Below, piece by piece: positions 1 through 10,448 of a stretch of DNA of 64,000 bases. The notes below the pieces were generated by a model. That model did not search any database, had not been told where the DNA came from, and saw only the letters and a list, made by a program, of their open reading frames with translations. This stretch comes from Zopfochytrium polystomum (lineage: Eukaryota > Chytridiomycota > Chytridiomycetes > Chytridiales > Chytridiaceae): positions 248,001-312,000 of the forward strand of contig JAIVFJ010000027.1 of NCBI GenBank assembly GCA_025765615.1, read 5' to 3'. Numbering within the stretch: the stretch's first letter is position 1; every line of letters begins with the position of its first letter. Position numbers and translations under genes: made by a program.

Positions 1-46
1 TCACAATTATCGGTGAAAAAGTGGGTATACACTCTTTTATTTGAGG

Positions 47-844
47 TCACAGGCTTGACGGCCTGTTGTCCTCACAGTACCTCTTTTTTATTCTCGCAGC
101 CATAGATGCGACAAAATAAAGGTGTGTGCAAACGTGTTTGCAGGTCCAAGGGTCACTTGGTTTTTTGCAGGCGGGCGCTTCGTCGCGTCCAGGTGCAGGG
201 GGTGGGATTGGTGTGGCGGGCTTGGTGGAGCTCACCAGTGGGGCAGGAGTCGCTACAGGTGCAGGTTCTTTGCCTTTTGTGGTCGAGGCACGTGTGCGCT
301 TCGGTGGTTGGTTCGCAAGGAATCCCTCGCGTTTCTTGAACTCATCTGGGTCGTTGTCTTTCACAAGAGCCCAGTAATCGTGGATAGCTTTCGGGTGTAA
401 GTCTTCCTCAAGCTGGTTCCAATCGTGTTTGGAGGAATATCCGAGCCACTTTGTCAGATATATGTACTTCTCACCATCAAAGGTGTGGGATTTGATTCGC
501 TCGATTTGATATTCAACATCGGCAGGGTCTTCTTCATCCTCTTCAGGCTCAAAGTATCGCCTAACAAACTCAGGATGAATTCCAGGAGCCATTGTGGTTT
601 TGGAAGACGGTTGGCGATGACGCTTCTTAGCAGTATGCCATTGTTCAAGTTCTTCATCATAAGTTACACCAGCAAGCTCTGCAGCTTCTTCAGCAGAGTC
701 AGCAGGAGCGCGTTCTGTGTAAGGTCGCAGTCGTGAGACATGCACAGTCCTGGTAACAATCTGGTTTCCAGGGAATGCTTCAACAATCGTATATTGAGCT
801 TCGGAGTCCTTGCCAGTTATTCGCAATGACTCGCACAGGGCCAA
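47..844 (-). pseudogene. Ty3/gypsy integrase C-terminal tail with chromodomain
   Basis: This is the 3-prime end of a chromovirus-type Ty3/gypsy pol gene on the minus strand. The frame opens with an integrase C-terminal segment (motif HVSRLRPY). About 70 residues later comes a chromodomain: a YQIERI strand, then YIYLTKWLGYSSKHDWNQLE, the usual aromatic-rich chromodomain core. A basic, proline-rich tail follows to the stop. In this family the chromodomain steers integration toward modified chromatin. The piece reads openly for 265 codons, but the upstream integrase is split over several frames, so the element is dead. A host HP1-like chromodomain protein is unlikely because integrase sequence lies directly upstream. 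Family assignment is firm; exact ends are not. Confidence 0.8.
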
Positions 845-1896
845 CCCAACGGAACATGAGCGAGCGGTTCTTGTCGTTAAGTTTGCCAGGGATTATCAAG
901 AGGGGACAGAAAGCCATGCTCTTGTCCCAAGTTGAATTTTATGCGCCTCTTTATCCTTATCAAGGGAGATTGATGCAAAAGGTTCTGATGGTCCTTGCAA
1001 CATGTCATGACAATCTTCTGTGCAGCAGCAAGTTTGTCAACAACTTCAGCCACATAAGGCTCCGTCAGAATGAGTTCTGAATTCACGATTCTTCTGGGTC
1101 TGTTGAAGGGAGTTCAACCAGGGCGTCCTGGCGCGGAAGGTTCCAGCCCGTAAAGGGGAGCAGAGCGGCGCTAGTAGTCGGCCAGCTAAGGGACGGGCTT
1201 GAACAGGTTAGTAAGGGGTGGACTGGGTATCCGTTGTTGTCTGCATTAACACATAGGCAGATTTCTCCAATTTCTGGACGAACAGCGAGGTCCGCTGAGT
1301 AGTGCTCACAGGCTAGAGCTGGTTTTTAAACAAGTGCTCGGGGTGCAGATGAGGGTGCGGGGGGCCCATACACGAAACAGGGCAAGAACAGGTCGGTTAA
1401 AATTGCGACGCAACCAATAGTGTTGTGCATTCCTCAGGGTTCAGAGAACTTCGTAGGAAGGTGGCGGGAACTTTAGCTGTTCAGGTCGTCGACCTGCAAT
1501 CGCAGGAGGTCGTTCATGAAGATGTAAAGCACATCAATGGAGTATCTGAAGATTAAACTCGCTGAGCACTTCATGAATAGGAATATTCTGTTGGGAAGAG
1601 GCCAGAGTTTCATTGGCAGATACTGTCGCAATGTGAGCCTCGGATTGAGTGTCTTTAAAAACACAATCCGGAGATTGTGGGGAAGGAGGGCAACTGGATC
1701 TTTGGAAAAGAGGGGGTAGTGCTTTCTTCGGGTACACAGCCTTTGTTGTAAGCGTCTCAAGTTCATCAAGAATGGGGCTCTGAGGCTCGCAATCGAGACT
1801 TAGGGCAGGAAACATGCTCATCATCCAACAACAACGTTTGCGTGTGTGGCTCTTCATCCTCGTCATCAGAGGGGTCAAGAGCTTTTTCCTCCTCAC
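845..1896 (-). other. Degraded gypsy linker region, no intact gene
   Basis: The stretch lies between the integrase core and the chromodomain tail of the same element. It holds only short overlapping minus-strand frames rich in Ser/Thr/Pro, with no recognisable domain. It is probably the eroded middle of integrase or an inserted sequence. I see no host gene, RNA gene or clear repeat here. Confidence 0.4.
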
Positions 1897-2880
1897 TTAG
1901 AGGGTCTTCTCTGTCAACTCCAAGAGAACCATATCAATAGCATCGGCAATCGCGTCCATTGCATCAGGAAAAACGGGGTTTCCCCAGTCAGCGCGGTGTG
2001 AACGTGCGTTCTGTACGCAAACAGAATGTATGGGAGTACAGAAGAAGGCCAGTCGTTCGTGAGTTGTCTGGTCAATGAAAGACCTAATCATAGTCTTCAA
2101 ACTCTTAATGGAGCGTTCTACAGCACCGTTTTGCTCGAGGCCACCGTGCGACGAGAAGGTTTTCTTGGTTTCCAAGTGCTTTGCACAGAGCAGCAAACAA
2201 TTCACTAGAGAAGGGCTGTCCTCTGTCAGAGTGAAGGAACACAGGAACTCCATGTCTGCAGAAACACTTGTTCTACTAAAGAGCGGGCAGGCAGTTTCTG
2301 CGGAGATGTCAGTGACGGGGATTGCTTCAATTCCAGCGGGGTGAAGTAATCCCTCACAACCATAATGTAGTGGTAGCCTTCAGGAGTCTGTTTGAAGGGT
2401 CCTGCAAAGTCAACAGCCACTCGTTCCCAGGGATACATACCAATGGGGACAGGGTGCAGAACTCCAGGACGGGATGGCACAGGTTTGCTTTTCTGACAAA
2501 GTGTCACAACTCGCAATATGGTTGCGAAGGTCTCTACCCATTGTTGGCCAGTAGAACCGTTTCGGCAAGGTTATCGAACACTTTCCTGGCACCAAGGTGT
2601 CCGGAAAAGGAGGTCGTCATGGACAAGTTTAAGGACATTTCTCCTCAAATTGTCTGGGATGCATACAGCAAGTCGTAGTGGGGCTCTCTTCATCATGAAA
2701 GAGTAGGAGTCTCTCACAGTGTGGAGCACTCCGTGTCGTATCACCATCATAGCTGCGCGTTGTAGTCATAGTACGACAGGTAACACCTTCAGGAAGAGTG
2801 CCATCTCTCCTAAAACGAAGGATAGGTCCAAAGTAAGGGTCTTTGTTTTGAAGATAACTCAGTGCGCGTGGGTTTATCTA
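1897..2880 (-). pseudogene. Ty3/gypsy RNase H-integrase region, frameshifted
   Basis: Minus-strand gypsy pol fragment read over at least three frames. From its 5-prime side (high coordinates) come the spacer before integrase (DPYFGPILRF), the zinc-binding N-domain (FYWPTMGRDLRNHI and a later Cys pair), and the first catalytic Asp in WERVAVDFAGPF near 2.4 kb. The second Asp lies in FLHSDRGQPF near 2.2 kb, and the catalytic Glu context in HGGLEQNGAVERSIKSLK near 2.1 kb. All three DDE residues can be found, but frameshifts and stops separate them, so no functional integrase is made. It joins the chromodomain tail on its left. The reverse transcriptase is not present in recognisable form. Confidence 0.75.
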
Positions 2881-2969
2881 AAATCTGAACCTCAAGATGG
2901 GAAGACTCTCAAGTGCAGCATTTGTGTCGACAGTCAGGCGTACTATCCTCAATAGGTACTACCAGTGGT

Positions 2970-3960
2970 CGTATCGAGTGGTGAAAACTGCACCGGCAAT
3001 TTTCTTGCTCAGTTGGAGCAGCCGGGACAAGATCTCCAAGGTCTGTGAGCAGTTCAATACGATAATGGTCACTTATGGCAAGGCCCATCAAACGAGGGGT
3101 GTTCTGTGTGAATTTGGACACTGTACTGTGAGGGGTTCAATATCGTTACTCACAAGGAAGTAGTCTACTCTCAGCAGAGGGATCCATTCGCCGGAGCACA
3201 AGGACTTCATGGTCCAAGTCAGTCCATGGGAGGAAGGGAAAGTGTGTCGGAATGCGTCGACATAGCCAGATGCTAAGAATCTGTCAAACCACTGTCTCTC
3301 ACTCTCTAAGAGGCCAGGGAAGTCGCATGCTCTCTCTTCAGGCAGAGGCGAAGGGAGTGGTCAACGTCTAAATCAGTATGCGCGATGTTCATATCTCCAG
3401 CAACAATGACTATAAATCCTTGTGTACGGAGGGCTGAACAGTTTTGCAGGATGTTTTCAAGGAAGTTCATCTTATAAGGTTGTCGGGAACCAGTTTCATC
3501 AGCGAAGCTGCTGGGAGCGTAGACATTCAGGATTGCAAAAGGTCCGGTAAGTAGAACAACAACACGTCCTTCTTTGAAGTGTTGAGGGTCTCCCAAAAAG
3601 GTGAATTCTCTGCCGTTCAGCTCGGAACGGTAGAAGGTTGCAACGCCGTTATTCCCAGTTCGAGGATCACAAGTAAGCACTTCCATCCTTCAATCTGGCA
3701 TAACTCATCAACAAGTTTCTGGCGTTTTACACCAAGACGTGTCTCTTGCAGACAAACAATACAAGAGGATTGGGAATTGAGGAAGTCCTCAAATCGCTTA
3801 GCTGGGTCGGTTTGTTGTGCAAAGTCGACACCAGATTTGTGAGCGACCCTAAGCCAGGAGTACAAACCATTAACATTCCAGGAGGAAATGTTAAAGGTAG
3901 GAGTCCATTTAGGTCGTTCGTATACCTCTATAGCAGCAGGCTCGCGCTGTCGTATAAGAT
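2970..3960 (-). pseudogene. Exonuclease III/AP endonuclease-like domain, frameshifted
   Basis: A minus-strand EEP-fold (ExoIII/Ape/Apn2-like) nuclease can be followed through several frames. In order: SSWNVNGL (metal-binding Asn), CLQETRL (metal-binding Glu), NVYAPS, AGDMNIAHTDLDVD (Asp-x-Asn), ERQWFDRFL with GYVDAFRHTFP, TW followed by RVDYFLVS, and the final SDH box in GLAISDHYRIE. The complete family motif order is therefore visible. At least two frameshifts and a stop break it, one near 3.66 kb and one near 3.31 kb. Such domains are DNA-repair enzymes or the endonucleases of non-LTR retroelements. It sits directly upstream of the gypsy RNase H-integrase remnant in the same orientation, so it may be a captured module, or a host gene cut by the insertion. 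Confidence 0.7.
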
Positions 3961-4457
3961 GGTGGCGAAGTATATCTTTCCGGATCACAGGGTCAAAGAG
4001 AGATACTTCACGAGGGTTGGTCTGCATTTTCAGATTCCAACGCGTTGCTCTCAGGGTCAGAATCCTCGGAGTACAGTCTATTGATTTCAGGAGAGTGATT
4101 TTGGGATCCTGTTGGTGACAGTTGTGTAGTCCAGAAGCAGGCCTTTCGAATGATAGCTTGGGATTGGCTGGGGGAGGTCTGGAAGGCCAGCAAATTGAGG
4201 TTGAAGTTGGAAAAGTGGTTGCCAACTTCAGAGGTGGTGTACGCAACGTAGGAGCGTCAGATCCGAGATCAGGAGGGTTCGTTGGAAAGAGGAGATCAAC
4301 AGCTTTCCAATGGTAGTAACAGAATTGCTGTACAATGTCTGTAGCGCCCGTGATCGGTCCGCAAAGTTGGAAGATCTGAAAAGCGTACAACCCCTTCTAC
4401 TGATTGGATCTGGCTGGAACCAAGGGGAATGTGATTGGGATGGGTAACAGTTTTGTA

Positions 4458-4696
4458 TGAAAGAATTCGCTATGATGGCGGATTGATGGATTGGGCTGCT
4501 GCAGTGATGGGTGGAGTACACTACTGAAGGTGGTGGTGGTGGGAGGTTGATCTTGGCTTCTGTCAGTCTTGTGTTTGTCTTTATACAAAACTGTTACAAG
4601 GACCATCACTTGCAAAATGCTGCAAGTCATCCTTGCAGAGCAGTATCAGGTCAAAGCTCCTGCACACTGCTTACACCAAAAGACCCAAAACTAACA
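4458..4696 (-). repeat. LTR of copia family 1
   Basis: A 239-bp sequence starting TGTTAGTTTTGGG on the minus strand and ending TTTCA. The same LTR occurs at 6273-6508 (+), 16199-16437 (+) and 21531-21759 (-). The 6273 copy follows a polypurine tract behind a copia RNase H, which identifies the family. Flanks here (TTGTA and GAAAC) do not form a target-site duplication. This copy is therefore a rearranged end rather than a clean solo LTR. Confidence 0.75.
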
Positions 4697-5329
4697 GAAA
4701 CTGGACTCAGGAGTCAAACTATGGAATACACTATTATTGCTGGGCTTACTTGACCCTGGCTAGGGACCGTAACTCACACATATTGACTGCTTCAGCTTTT
4801 ATACACAGACATACTAACACACTACACCAGGTCCCACACCACAGGAAATTCCACAGCCATACCTGAGTCCTCACCTCAATTGCATCACTCTGATGAATTA
4901 TCCTAATCAACTTCTCTGACAAAACACAATGTTCCTTGAATGTAACTTTTGGCTCATTCCAAGGAGTATCAACGTTTACCTTTATTGGACACTCAACACA
5001 AACACTTTTTCAGAGCAAACTATAAACAAGCTCAACCTTGCAAGATTGCTGAAGTTCCATTCTCATCTCTGGCTTGGATGTTAGATTTGACAAAAACATT
5101 CTGCTGATTCTTTAACAAGGCTGAGTAGAAGACATAATGCTGAGTCTTTGTTCCCTTCTTTTGCTTGCACAAACACTCTTCTACCAGCATTAATTCACCA
5201 CAGCATCACTTGGAGACTAAAGGCAAATCATCATCAAACAGTCAAGCTCTGTGGAAACATCTGGATATACTAACTCTCACTAATGCTTTCTACCACTAAC
5301 TTTGTCTCTATCTTTATTCTCCAAGGGCT
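4697..5329. other. Transposon-derived spacer, no gene seen
   Basis: AT-rich sequence next to the family-1 LTR with no ORF that resembles a protein family. It contains no clear promoter, RNA or tandem array. It is probably internal retroelement sequence that has decayed. Confidence 0.35.
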
Positions 5330-5525
5330 CAGTAGATTCAATACTTGAATGGGGCGCTCAGAAGGGCTAATCTGTTCTCAATACTAGAGATAGGCAAAGG
5401 TGGCTGTTGTTCTAGCTTTGTTCATCCTTCCGGTAGGAACAATGCAATTAGAACATGCACAAAAACAGTCAAACTACGCACTTTGCACATGTAACACAGC
5501 ACAGCAAGCATGCAGAAGCAACTGC
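5330..5525 (+). repeat. Dispersed repeat B, copy 1
   Basis: About 200 bp, including GGCAAAGGTGGCTGTTGTTC, recurs in inverse orientation at about 14808-15005. A weaker relative with the phrase GACAATGCAATTAGAA lies near 53.75 kb. Its position just upstream of the copia RNase H suggests it is transposon sequence. I cannot assign it to a named element. Confidence 0.6.
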
Positions 5526-5535
5526 ACAGATATAG

Positions 5536-6012
5536 CCAGTTACTCCGACGCTGCCCATGGTGTCCACTCAGATGGGAAATCACAGCTTGGCTACTATGTT
5601 CTATTTGGAGGAACAGCTATTAGTTGGACATCTGTTTGAAGCAGCACTGTCATGCTGTCACCGCAGGAAGCTGAATATGTATCTGTGTCTGAACTGGGAC
5701 GAGAACTTAAGGCACTGTCCCAACTCTATTCAGCACTTCAACTCCGGTCTCCCACTCCTCTTGTCATCTACACTGACAAGGCAGTGTGATCAACCTCAGT
5801 TCAAATGATCTTTTCTTTACACCAATCGGTCAAAGCATATCATGGTAAAGTATCATTATATTCGAGAACTCGTGGAACAAGAAGTAGTACGGCTTGAGTG
5901 GATTGCTGGAGGAGAACAGCCTGCAGACTATATGACGAAATCTCTCTCAGCTGCTCTCAGTGAATACCATTTGAGTCGTATTGGCCTTTGTTTCTTCTCT
6001 TTCCTCTGATTC
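5536..6012 (+). pseudogene. Ty1/copia RNase H, C-terminal end of pol, broken
   Basis: The plus strand encodes the end of a copia polyprotein. Visible motifs are YSDAAHGVHSD (first RNase H Asp region), GGTAISWTS, the SPQEAEYVSVSE box with the catalytic Glu, VIYTDKAV, the SKHIMVKYHYIRELVE segment, and finally EQPADYMTKSLS, the family-typical end. Stops and frame changes interrupt it (after ISWTSV and after YTDKAV), so it is inactive. A polypurine tract (about 6262-6272) and a family-1 LTR follow, the expected copia order. A second, inverted relative lies at 12.2-13.3 kb. Confidence 0.8.
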
Positions 6013-6272
6013 ATTTTTTTTTCTATCTGTGAAGTTGTTTTCTTCTTTGTTCTTTTTCATTACTTTGACTCATTTTCTTTTACCTCTGAAGTTCAATATG
6101 TGCCCCCATCCATTTTTGTTAGTGTGATCTGTTCTTTCTGTTCTGCCATCTGATGGCCAGTCATACCTGTTTGTGATTCTTCTTTCTCTGGTGTACGGTT
6201 TCCTTAAGTTGACTATGGCTTAAGGTTTTCCTCTGTGCCGGCCTTTGCTCCTGCCCACAGCTTAGGGGGGAG

Positions 6273-6508
6273 TGTTAGTTTTGGGTCTTTTGGTGTAAGC
6301 AGTGTGCAGGAGCTTTGACCTGATACTGCTCTGCAAGGATGACTTGCAGCATTTTGCAAGTGATGGTCCTTGTAACAGTTTTGTATAAAGACAAACACAA
6401 GACTGACAGACGCCAAGATCAACCTCCCACTACCACCACCTTCAGTAGTGTACCTCCATCTCCACAGCAGCACAACCCATAGACAATCCAGCCCAACGAA
6501 ATCTTTCA
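6273..6508 (+). repeat. 3-prime LTR of copia family 1, with polypurine tract
   Basis: The LTR begins TGTTAGTTTTGGG immediately after the purine tract TTAGGGGGGAG at 6262-6272, where plus-strand DNA synthesis is primed. It ends ATCTTTCA. This copy fixes the LTR boundaries used for the solo LTRs elsewhere in the window. It has diverged by small indels from the other three copies. Confidence 0.8.
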
Positions 6509-7427
6509 GAAATCACCACACCAACTATTACTATCCTGGTTATCTGCCTCTTCATATTGATTGAACAACAAACAGCAGTAGTCCTCAAAAACCAACTTGC
6601 TCCATCAACTAATAATCAATCTGCTAAGTGTTTTGCTCTTTGCTTTTGATATGCATCAAAATAACTGCCTTTATTCTCTCAACATACAGCCATGCAGTCT
6701 CCTGGCATAACAAATTAGGAATTAATGATATGGTGTTTTACTCGTCTATCAACCCATGGAGTTGGTGGTTCAATTTCTGGATTCCCTGATACAATTATCA
6801 TTGACATGGCCACCTTTTGAGATCAGAGTGATTTCAACCACACTGAAACTCTCACCATCAAACATAATAGTGATTGGGATGACCAATAGTTGTGCAAGTG
6901 CCAACTCTCACAACGATGGCAACCTTGTGCAATTTCCTCATAACTTTGGACTCTGTTACATCAAGCTAAGCCTCTCTTTATCTTTGCTCACATAACTTCA
7001 GCCAAAGACAATTTGCTGTCCATTCATTGATTGAACCAGAATTGGTTGAGTAGTTTAACCATCCTCTAACCGTTTTGCCAGTGCAACATCAAACATCATC
7101 TTCCACTTAGGGGGGAGGATGCTAGGGATAAGTGAAAGATGATCATCAGCACTGTATTGCCAAATTAGTGAACGATGATCATCAGCACAGAGTTGCAAAG
7201 TGGTCTCAGCAAGGGTTGCCCTTTCATCAAATTCGTGGAAGCATGTCAGGCTTACAAATGGTGCACTTGGTACTGTCCAAGATATTGTTTCTGGATCTGA
7301 CAATGCTGCAATGCCACTGTTTGTGGTTGAAATGGATCAATATGCAACTCCTGGTCCCTTTTTTTGACGACGGTGTTGAGGGACATGGAGAGATGTGTGG
7401 CTATCTCTCCTATATTAATTGATGGCA
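6509..7427. other. Spacer of decayed mobile DNA
   Basis: No credible gene. Near 7.10 kb a second purine tract (TTAGGGGGGAGGA) is followed by TGCTAGGGATAAG, which could be an eroded retroelement tract and LTR edge. From 7.13 to 7.19 kb the phrase GATGATCATCAGCAC occurs twice, about 50 bp apart. The remainder shows no recognisable structure. Confidence 0.35.
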
Positions 7428-7595
7428 CTAACGGAGGAATATGCCAATGTCAGCATAAGCAGTAGCAAGTGTTTGCCCTTGACTCTTGTGAATTGTCATG
7501 GCATAGGCCAGCCTCAAGGGCAACTGTGCACATGTCATGTGTGAAAACGTGGCAGGCCTCAGGTGAAGGATTTTCCATACGACAGGGTGTTATCA
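7428..7595 (-). pseudogene. PIF1-type helicase C-terminal fragment (Helitron-like)
   Basis: The minus strand encodes TCAQLPLRLAYAMTIHKSQG followed by QTL. This matches the conserved late helicase block of PIF1-family enzymes (P-L-x-L-A-x-A-M-T-I-x-K-S-Q-G-Q-T). Fungal Helitron rolling-circle transposons carry such helicases, and so do host PIF1 genes. The frame stops after IGIFLR, before the expected G-Q-L-Y-V-A-x-S-R block, and nothing upstream encodes the Walker motifs. It is therefore a fragment. The transposon-rich neighbourhood favours Helitron origin, but I see no Helitron terminus. Confidence 0.6.
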
Positions 7596-8359
7596 CTCTG
7601 GGAGAGTCCACGGTTCCAAAAAAGGTTGGCAGAAGATCAAAGATTGGATTTCAATCTTGCAGGACCAATAATTGCATCAGCAATGTAAAAGTTGCAAAAA
7701 TAAAGTTTAATAAAGTTTAGTCCAGCTCCCCTCTGGGGTGCTGGATTACAAGTACCCTTGCAGGCGAGGTGGCAAAGCGTAGTGTTCCCATATCTCAGGG
7801 GTTTTTTTTCTCGTATTGATCATTGTAGTGTTTTCTCCTTTCTCTTTTTTTGTTGCTTATTTTCCTGTTGGTCGTTCTCCTGTTGTTCAAAGCGAGGCAA
7901 GACACCCGACGGGCTTTGGTAGCGACACGGACGCGATTTGTAAGTAAATATTATTGTTTTCAGCAAACTTGTCTTGCGGCGAAAGTGGCCGCTCGTGCGG
8001 ACCACCGCCCACAAAGAAGCGCGAAAGGGAAAATTTGTCTGTGTTGCGCTCCGCGTCCTTTTTTGGATGGAAAACGGAGAGAAGTTTCACTCTTCCTTCT
8101 TTTGTGGACTTTTCCGCTGTTGTCTCCGAGGAATCGTGATCCCTTGGCGCTCTGTCCCTGTGCCTGCGGTTTCCAACCGGTCTGTCTGTCTGACTGCCTG
8201 TCTGTCTGTCTGTCTTCTCAAAGCCCAAACCATCACGCGAACTTGACAGACAATTGATCCGACTGCTCTTTGAGAGGTTGCAGCAATCGATACACTCACG
8301 CTGAAACGCCGTCCTTCACTTCGTCCCCTTAGCCCTCTTCCACACTGCTTCAAATTACC
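7596..8359 (+). other. Upstream region and probable 5-prime leader of the 8.4-kb gene
   Basis: No protein family is recognisable. The last 550 bp are pyrimidine-rich and lead into the ATG at 8360. They include a short CTGT/CTGC microsatellite around 8180-8220. This looks like promoter and leader rather than mobile DNA. Confidence 0.4.
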
Positions 8360-10213
8360 ATGTTGCAGTCTCAAGTTGGCGGCACAGAGTGGCCTTCTCC
8401 GTCGCGTACCCCATCGACGTCCGCTGCGGCCGCGGCACGCCTTCCAGACTGGGCCATGCTTGACCCATTCCCCTCTCCATCATCGGCTGCAGCATTCCCT
8501 GGGGAATTGGCGATGGCCAACTCCGACCCGTTGCACCCCAATCGTAACCGCGCAGGTGGATTTCTTGAGAGCAAGGGTAGCACCGTCGGCACTGTCGGCC
8601 CTTCCAGCGCAAAATCTTTGGCAGGCCTGTCTCGTCTGTCTCTCCGAAGCAAGAAACGCGAACATCCAACGGACCGCCCTCTAAAAGCGAAAGAAACGGC
8701 ACAACTTCGCACGGGAGACGATATCATAACAGGTTTGCACCTTTCCGCCAGTGCTCGAGGCTCCAGGGATGGCTGGAAACCCTCGTTCGATCAAGATCGC
8801 GAGGGCAGCAGGACATTGGGTCGTAAAGAAACGAGAAAGCGATCCCAAAGCCAGCCAAGGCCACTTAGGATGGGCGAATCGTCAATGCTTCCGGAGTTTG
8901 AGGATCTTACATCGCCAATATTCTTGCGATCTCCGGTTCAATTCGAAGCTGCCCTGCCGAGCCGATCAACGTTGTCCAGGACCCCAAATCCGACCCTGGC
9001 GCGTTCTGCTACAACTCCTGTCCCGCCTCCGTCAACTCCCGTTGCGTTTATTCCTGCGCTTGGCCCACCTGCACTGCGAACACAAACCTCTTCAAATATC
9101 AACACAAATCCGCACCACCACCTTCTCAAGCAGAGTGGATCGACTAATGATGCCCTTGGGCCGACCAGGCAGCTTTCAGTCCCAGCTGGATCATCTCGCA
9201 TTAGTACCGAAACGTCTGACCGAAGCTCCAGAAATGCGTCTCCGACTCCAAATAGAGATGTGATCGCACCACCAAATTTGAGCGCTATTTTCGCAGAAAG
9301 TCCATATCGCTTCGATGCACTGGAGAGGGTGCATGATTCCGGACAAGCAAGCAGACCAGCGTCCCGAAGCAATTCGAGCACGCGTCAAACGCCGTCTCGT
9401 GGTCGCTCTCCTATCCCCGCGTCGCGCGATGAAATGCTGCATCGCATTGCTAGAAGAAGCGTGGATGTCCCTCGCGAGCCCGCTGAACGGCAAGTTGCCT
9501 ATAGAACTCCACCGGTTGCGCCAAATGAACTTGCCGCCGCGTTAAATTCAGCACTCAGAAAGTCGACAGAACCGACCGTTCTGGCGGTTGACCCAAGCTT
9601 CAACATTTACACATCACGCTCGCAGCGGCGGATTGCGGACGGTGGGAAAGATGATTTGAATGCGACGTACAGTGCTCCTAGCCACTTGAGCTTGGGGCGT
9701 CGCAAATCGGTTCCTGTCCAATTCCCCCCTCCGCCATTGGACGATGTTTCCCCTCCAGTTCCTGCAATTCCTCCAAACTGGATGCCGCTTCAACGAGCGC
9801 TTGGGTCTTCGGCCTCTGTGTCGACTCACACGGAAAGGAGCGCTCCTGATTTGCGACTCCTTCGACGCTCAAGCACAAATCCCCACCACCAAGATGGGTC
9901 AAATAACACGCCGCCACCGCTCCTTCCGCCGCGGCAGGGCGCTGGCCACAAGAGTAATGCTGGAAGTCTGTCAAGCAGCCAGACAACAACACCTTCACCG
10001 TCTCCCCCACCAAATAGCAAAACTGTGGTTATTCCGGCACGAAAAGCCTCACTTGGGGTCGTGTACCAGCAGCAGCACCAAAGCAAGTCTGGGACCGAAA
10101 ATCAAAGGGGTCACAGTCGAAGTCGCAGTCGAAGCGGGCAGATAAGCGAGCCTTTAAGAACTGTTGCGGGGTTGGCCAAAGTCAACGAGTTGGCCGCGAG
10201 GAATCAGATATAG
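8360..10213 (+). CDS. Uncharacterised Ser/Pro/Arg-rich, probably disordered protein
   Basis: An uninterrupted 617-residue frame with a clear ATG. I recognise no folded domain. Composition is rich in Ser, Pro, Arg, Asn and Thr. There are short Ala runs (residues 22-27), polyproline stretches (PPPPLDD, PPPLLPPRQ, SPSPPPNS), RS dipeptides near the C-terminus (HSRSRSRSG), and many SP/TP sites as found in kinase substrates. This suggests an intrinsically disordered cytoplasmic or nuclear scaffold. The PPRQ/PxxP stretches could bind SH3 domains, and the next gene encodes an SH3 protein, but that link is only suggestive. The gene has normal host-like codon use and lies between transposon blocks. Intronless structure is unusual beside its nine-exon neighbour. 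Coding status is well supported by length; function is unknown. Confidence 0.8.
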   Translation: MLQSQVGGTEWPSPSRTPSTSAAAAARLPDWAMLDPFPSPSSAAAFPGELAMANSDPLHPNRNRAGGFLESKGSTVGTVGPSSAKSLAGLSRLSLRSKKREHPTDRPLKAKETAQLRTGDDIITGLHLSASARGSRDGWKPSFDQDREGSRTLGRKETRKRSQSQPRPLRMGESSMLPEFEDLTSPIFLRSPVQFEAALPSRSTLSRTPNPTLARSATTPVPPPSTPVAFIPALGPPALRTQTSSNINTNPHHHLLKQSGSTNDALGPTRQLSVPAGSSRISTETSDRSSRNASPTPNRDVIAPPNLSAIFAESPYRFDALERVHDSGQASRPASRSNSSTRQTPSRGRSPIPASRDEMLHRIARRSVDVPREPAERQVAYRTPPVAPNELAAALNSALRKSTEPTVLAVDPSFNIYTSRSQRRIADGGKDDLNATYSAPSHLSLGRRKSVPVQFPPPPLDDVSPPVPAIPPNWMPLQRALGSSASVSTHTERSAPDLRLLRRSSTNPHHQDGSNNTPPPLLPPRQGAGHKSNAGSLSSSQTTTPSPSPPPNSKTVVIPARKASLGVVYQQQHQSKSGTENQRGHSRSRSRSGQISEPLRTVAGLAKVNELAARNQI

Positions 10214-10448
10214 ATACTTTTCTTTTCGGAACTTCAGATTTCCTTCGATGCACTTTGTACTCTTATTCACACCTTCATATACTGTGGCAGGGCTGCTTTT
10301 GTTTCTATGATAAGTCAGACTTTATGTTCTCCACCTTGCGCAATGCTTTTACTGTGGGGTTACCTTTTTCTTCTCCGCCCTTTGTTAGTCGTCTGTGGAT
10401 TTTCTTCTCAGAGAAGAACATATACAAAACGGGAAAAATCCTCTGGCC

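Noticed and set aside
47..844. Host chromodomain (HP1-like) protein
   Set aside because: Gypsy integrase sequence lies directly upstream in the same orientation, so this is a chromovirus tail.
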